A stretch of 64,000 nt of DNA, from the NCBI GenBank assembly GCA_021464245.1, contig JADCRB010000066.1, positions 1,091,548 to 1,155,547 on the forward strand. Reading direction: 5' to 3'. Position 1 is the first letter of the stretch; every line of letters starts with the position of its first letter. Positions 59,860 through 64,000 of the stretch are shown piece after piece. The notes beneath the pieces are model-generated. The model was not told the origin of the DNA. It did not search any database and saw nothing but the letters and a program-made list of their open reading frames with translations. The position numbers and the translations under genes are program-made. Origin of the DNA: Carallia brachiata (taxonomy: Eukaryota; Streptophyta; Magnoliopsida; Malpighiales; Rhizophoraceae).

Positions 59860-62613
59860 ATGGATCCAAGGCTTTCACGTGCCATCAGAAAAAATGATAT
59901 ACTGGAGTTTCAAAGATTGGTTTCTGAAGATAAAAGAGTTCTGGAAACAAGATCTTCTATTTTCTCGGACACAGCCCTGCATCTGGCTATATGGTACGGG
60001 CACACTGAACTGGCTGCTGAAATTGTGCGGCTGTGCCCTGACATGGTTGCTGAGCAGAATGAGCACTTGGACACTGCAATGCATTTAGCTTGCCGTGCTG
60101 GGAATGTTGAGGCTGTAAGGCTGTTGTTGGGAGCCAGACCTCTGGTGGGTGCTAAGCTCAACCACGAAAACCTGACTGCATTTTCACTTGCCTGCAGAGA
60201 AGGGCATCTCAAAGTAGTGATGACAATCCTGCGGAAACAGCCCTTGTTGATGGAAGTTGAAGAAGATGGTGTTGATTCAAGTCCTTTAAATGAGGCTATT
60301 TTGAAAGGCTATGATGGTAATGTACAAATTTTCCTAAACCAGTTTATGTCCTGTTAAAATCTTATTCCACTAAACATTAAAGCAACCTTTTCACAAATCA
60401 CACATTCTTGTTAGAGTTTAATATGTTATCTATTTTTTGGCCTCAACAAAGCCTGATGCTCGACGGGTTTAATGGTTTATAAACATAGGATCAAAACTTT
60501 TATAACCGAGCCTTCTTTTATTAACTATTGCGGGCAAAGAGCATGTTAGAGTTTGATATGTGATTCATTTCTGAACCTCACCCAATAGGGCTTTTAGGTC
60601 AAACGGTTTCTTTCTTAACCCGTTTTGATGAGACATGTCCTGAATTCATACCTTCGTATGGATGTGTGATATGTTTTATGGAAATCTGCAGTTATAGCAA
60701 CTAAGATTTTGGCAGTGCGCCCCAACCTTGCTAGAAAAGCAGACAAGATGGGAAATTCTCCATTGCATTCTGCTTGTAGCATAGGTAACGTGCAGATGAT
60801 GAAGTTGCTACTGTCCCAAGCTCCGGATCTGTCTGTACAATACAATAAGGACGGCTACACACCATTTCACCTGTTAGTGATTAATGGCCGCTCAGCAGCA
60901 CTTAGATCATTCATGTGGTCTCCAAACATTTTTCTGTGTCTCACGCACAAGGGAGAAACAGTCTTTCATCTTGCTGTGCAATTTGATCAGTATGATATGA
61001 TGTTATCTCTAATGGTGTTTTCTGATATCTCCCATCTTCTGCATGATCAAGACCAATGTGGAAACACCATATTGCATCTTGCAGCATCTCGACAGAACTA
61101 CCGAGTAAAGTCCCTTTCCCTTCTCTCCGAAAGTATTTGTACTGATTTGTGATTCCTATGCAGCATGGAGACACCATCATATCATAACTTTTAAAAAATG
61201 AAAAGAAAAAAGGATAACTAAGAGTAGCCTTTTGGCCTACGGAAGTTAGATTTGCATGCTTGTATTCTTTTTCATTTTGTAAACTGAGTGGAGATCTTTA
61301 TTTGTTCATTTCAGTTGATTAAGAGCATATTGAATACAACATTGGATGTCAATTGTCAGAATTACATGGGGCAGACAGCTTTGGACGTTCTTGAACAAGC
61401 AGCAACGAAAACGAAGAAGATGGAGTGTGCAGAAATGATAAAGGCTTTAAGCATTAAGCGAAGCATGGCATCACTTCGTCCTAGACCTGAGAATGAAAAA
61501 CTCAATGCCGGGCTGCCAACATATGAAAATCCTGGAAATGCACTTGAGGAATATAGTAGAAATACTCTGCATGCTGGGATTTCTGAAAATTCTGATAAGC
61601 ATCCAAACTTGCCTACATCAAGCATGGTGCCTGAGTCAAGACAGAAATCGAGCTATAATTCATTGTCAATAATTGAAAATCATGATTTTAGCCAATCTCA
61701 GCAAGTTTTCTTTGAGGAAAGAATGGATTGCGGAAACAATATGTGTGAATACGGGCATTACAGTCAATCCCTTGGTGTCTTGCCTGCGGGAAGTGCAGAA
61801 GAAACAACAGAATGTCCAGTTGGACAACAGTCTGAAAATGAGCCAAAACTTGATCATGAAAGTTCATCAGAACCTGACTCTTTTAGGTATGACAAGTATT
61901 CACAAAGTAAGGTACGATGGAAGAAGCATGATAGACATAGGAAAGAATTGAAGGAACTGCACCGTAGTCATCGCAAGAAACAATATGAGATACAAAAGGA
62001 GGCACTACAAAATGCTAGGAACACAATCACAATTGTTGCTGTGTTGATTGCTACTGTTACCTTTACTGCGGGCATCAATCCTCCTGGAGGCGTATACCAA
62101 GAAGGACCCTTAAAGGGGAAATCAACAGTGGGAAGAACCACAGCATTCAAAGTTTTTGCAATAAGCAACAACATTGCATTGTTTACATCTTTATCCATTG
62201 TTATCGTGTTGGTCAGCATTGTTCCTTTTCAGAGAAAACAGCTGATGAGGCTATTGGCAATAAGTCACAAGATTCTGTGGACTGCCATATCATTCATGGC
62301 AGCAGGTTATGTTGCTGCTGAATGGGTAATCATTCCGAACCGGGGAGGGACAGGATGGATGCTTGAAGCGTTATTGGCTGTCAGTTCAGGGATCCTGGGA
62401 CTCGTGTTTCTTTGTCTCGGAATGTTACTGACTAGACATTGTTTGAGAAAGCTGAAGTGGAAGGAAAACAATGGTAGAAAGAAGAGTGCAGTTGGTTACA
62501 GGAAAGGCAGAATCCAACCAGTGCACCCTAAGTCCAGTGGCAAGAGCGAGCACTCCGAATCAACCAATTCCGATGTCGATAGCTGCATTTCTGTAGGATA
62601 TCATCTGTACTAA
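59860..62613 (+). CDS. ANK4: diverged ankyrin-PGG membrane protein
   Basis: Exons 59860-60316, 60692-61104 and 61315-62613, 722 residues. Intron positions and phases (1, 0) match ANK1-3, showing common descent. The start MDPRLSRAIRKND aligns with [13 protein letters not shown]; an in-frame stop lies 48 bases upstream. Ankyrin repeats run from about 39 to 320 (TALHLAIWYGH, TAMHLACRAGN, SPLHSACSIGN, TPFHLLVINGR, TVFHLAVQFDQ, TILHLAASRQN, TALDVL). The linker is long and unlike that of ANK1-3, acidic and Ser-rich, then strongly basic just before the membrane (WKKHDRHRKELKELHRSHRK). The PGG domain has PPGG at 546-549 and four membrane helices; the tail ends CISVGYHLY. It is intact. Likely a membrane signalling protein of the same ANK-TM class. 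Confidence 0.93.
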
Positions 62614-63657
62614 TTGCATCATTTTGTGGCTGTAAGTGTGAAAATATGTCCCAAATTCCAACAGAGGAGGATGTTGTCTTGTAAGTTCTTCGGTTCAGAA
62701 GTTATTAATATCAGATAATTGGGGACACTATTAATATCAGATAATTGGGGAGTGTATCAAATAGCAGAAATTAGACAAAGTGTCATTTTTTTTAAGTTAC
62801 CAGACTGATTCTTTTCTCTTAGAAGTTATTCATTCAAAAGGCAATAAATAAGGCAAAGGAATTTGCACAGTAAGAAATAAGTAAACTGAATCCACCACCC
62901 TGACATTTATGGTTACATATTCATATGGACATCATCTGTGTTAGATTTTGTGTTTTTTTTATAGCTTCAAGGTTTGCAAAAAGCACAGTAGAATATAATT
63001 TTTCTAATAATTAGTTGAGCAAGCTCTTTGGATGTAATATTATTTTAGTTTGCATATGCAAACAGTGCATAGATTGGACGGAGGCATTAACCAATTGTTT
63101 AGGCTTTTACATTCAGAAGAACGTAGTTGCAAAATCTACAAAAGCATTGTGATAGAAAGGGCATAAAGAAATCCTTTCCAAACTAGAACTTCATTCTCCA
63201 AAAATTACATATGGAAAGTGCCAAAGCTTATTTAGATTACTCGTGTTGTATTTGAAAATAATTATACAGACTGGGCCTATTTCTTGGCTGGGTCTCTTTC
63301 TCTTTCACCGTCATTTTCCTGTCATCTTTTCAGGGCATCTCCAAGCTGTGGACACTCTTAGTCTCACCAAATTATCAGATACTCTCGAATAATCAAGTGA
63401 TGCAGAATTCTCAGTGATGAATAGAAACAATTACTTAGTTAAATGGAATGAGGCAGTGATGCCGGAACAAATTCATTGTACCATTACAAATAATAGTCAA
63501 TAACATGCTTCAAAAATAATCCAACTAAACTCCTACCATGCTAAAAACAATTATGTCCAATATGTAATCAATGACTCACACAAACATTCCAATAGAAGGA
63601 ATCTGACACAAACTGACATGAAAAGAAATACAAAAAACAAACCCAAGCGACATTTGG
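62614..63657. other. Intergenic region between convergent ANK4 and ENODL genes
   Basis: 3' UTRs and spacer. A 22-base word (TATTAATATCAGATAATTGG core) is repeated directly at 62704-62725 and 62730-62751. No other feature. Confidence 0.5.
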
Positions 63658-64000
63658 TTATGGTGCACACCACACCAAAGCTACAAAGGTGGTAATAAGA
63701 ACCACAAAGACTGAATTAAGAGTAATCAGGAGCAATCCTCCTGAACTTGGTTGGGGGGATGGTGCCAGGTCAGGTGGACCAGCAAATGAGGGTGGAGAAT
63801 GTGAGCCATAGTGGTGCAGACCCATCACTTCAACAAGCAACCGTTGGCCATTCCTGCAGTGCTCAGGTGTTCCACTAATGAAGTAGAAGGGTCCTGGCCT
63901 GTCAAGCTGGAAAAGACCCTTTCCATTGTTGAAGGCAGCAACAGGACTGCTACTGTTACAGTTGTAATAACCCCATTTGTCTACTTCAATTACTGAATCA
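63658..64000 (-). CDS. Early nodulin-like protein (phytocyanin), C-terminal part
   Basis: The last 113 codons of a minus-strand gene that starts beyond the right edge. The phytocyanin (plastocyanin-like) domain shows WGYYNCNSSSP, FQLDRPGPFYFISGTPEHC and NGQRLLVEVM. The two structural cysteines (YNC and EHC) that form the family disulfide are kept. The position of the copper-ligand Cys is Ser (FISG), as expected of non-copper ENODLs. After the domain comes a Pro/Ser-rich, arabinogalactan-like stretch (SPPSFAGPPDLAPSPQPSS) and a hydrophobic tail (LLLITLNSVFVVLITTFVAL), typical of a GPI-anchor signal. Expected location: plasma membrane outer face and cell wall interface. It is convergent with ANK4. 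The N-terminal signal peptide and first exon are not visible. Confidence 0.9.
   Translation of the reverse strand, partial: DSVIEVDKWGYYNCNSSSPVAAFNNGKGLFQLDRPGPFYFISGTPEHCRNGQRLLVEVMGLHHYGSHSPPSFAGPPDLAPSPQPSSGGLLLITLNSVFVVLITTFVALVWCAP

Overview
The window is nuclear DNA from a flowering plant, most likely a eudicot. The intergenic DNA is AT-rich, the genes carry GT-AG introns, and the intact families are plant-typical: ankyrin-PGG membrane proteins, an early-nodulin-like phytocyanin, a PDR-type ABCG pseudogene and a Ty1/copia element with a plant-type primer-binding site. I cannot name the species.

Layout. (1) 1-5440 and 19066-24540 are two copies in the same orientation of one segmental duplication. 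Each holds the broken 3' end of a copia reverse transcriptase, a long-TIR MITE, a degenerate AT-rich stretch with a microsatellite, and a minus-strand kelch-like gene. (2) Between the copies lie a foldback element, a 0.9-kb orphan piece of the ankyrin-unit flank (6640-7585), a 5'-truncated but intron-bearing PDR/ABCG transporter pseudogene (8526-13690), repeat-derived debris, and a copia element that keeps its 5' LTR but is cut inside the reverse transcriptase (16219-19640). (3) 24543-26264 is a 1.7-kb non-autonomous transposon-like element with very long inverted repeats. (4) 26265 to about 58085 is a tandem triplication of a 9-11 kb unit. Each unit has one intact ankyrin-PGG gene (ANK1, 30587; ANK2, 41420; ANK3, 51397), the same LINE RNase-H remnant, the same WRKY/TGA-type motif cluster, a minus-strand gene remnant downstream, and a conserved promoter-like block. 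(5) 59860-62613 is a fourth, diverged ankyrin-PGG gene (ANK4) with identical intron positions and phases. (6) 63658-64000 is the 3' end of a phytocyanin (ENODL) gene on the minus strand.

The theme is local gene amplification. Four ANK-TM genes of the ACD6/ITN1-like class form a cluster whose promoters carry motifs typical of salicylate and WRKY control, and they diverge by in-frame changes only. Family knowledge suggests membrane-located signalling in defence or stress; this is inference. The kelch-like pair is a separate local duplication. A piece of ankyrin-unit flank beside kelch copy A suggests that both duplications once belonged to a larger repeat. I found no CRISPR, bacterial or viral system, and no tRNA or rRNA gene that I could support. 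Exon models were derived by eye from splice consensus and reading phase.
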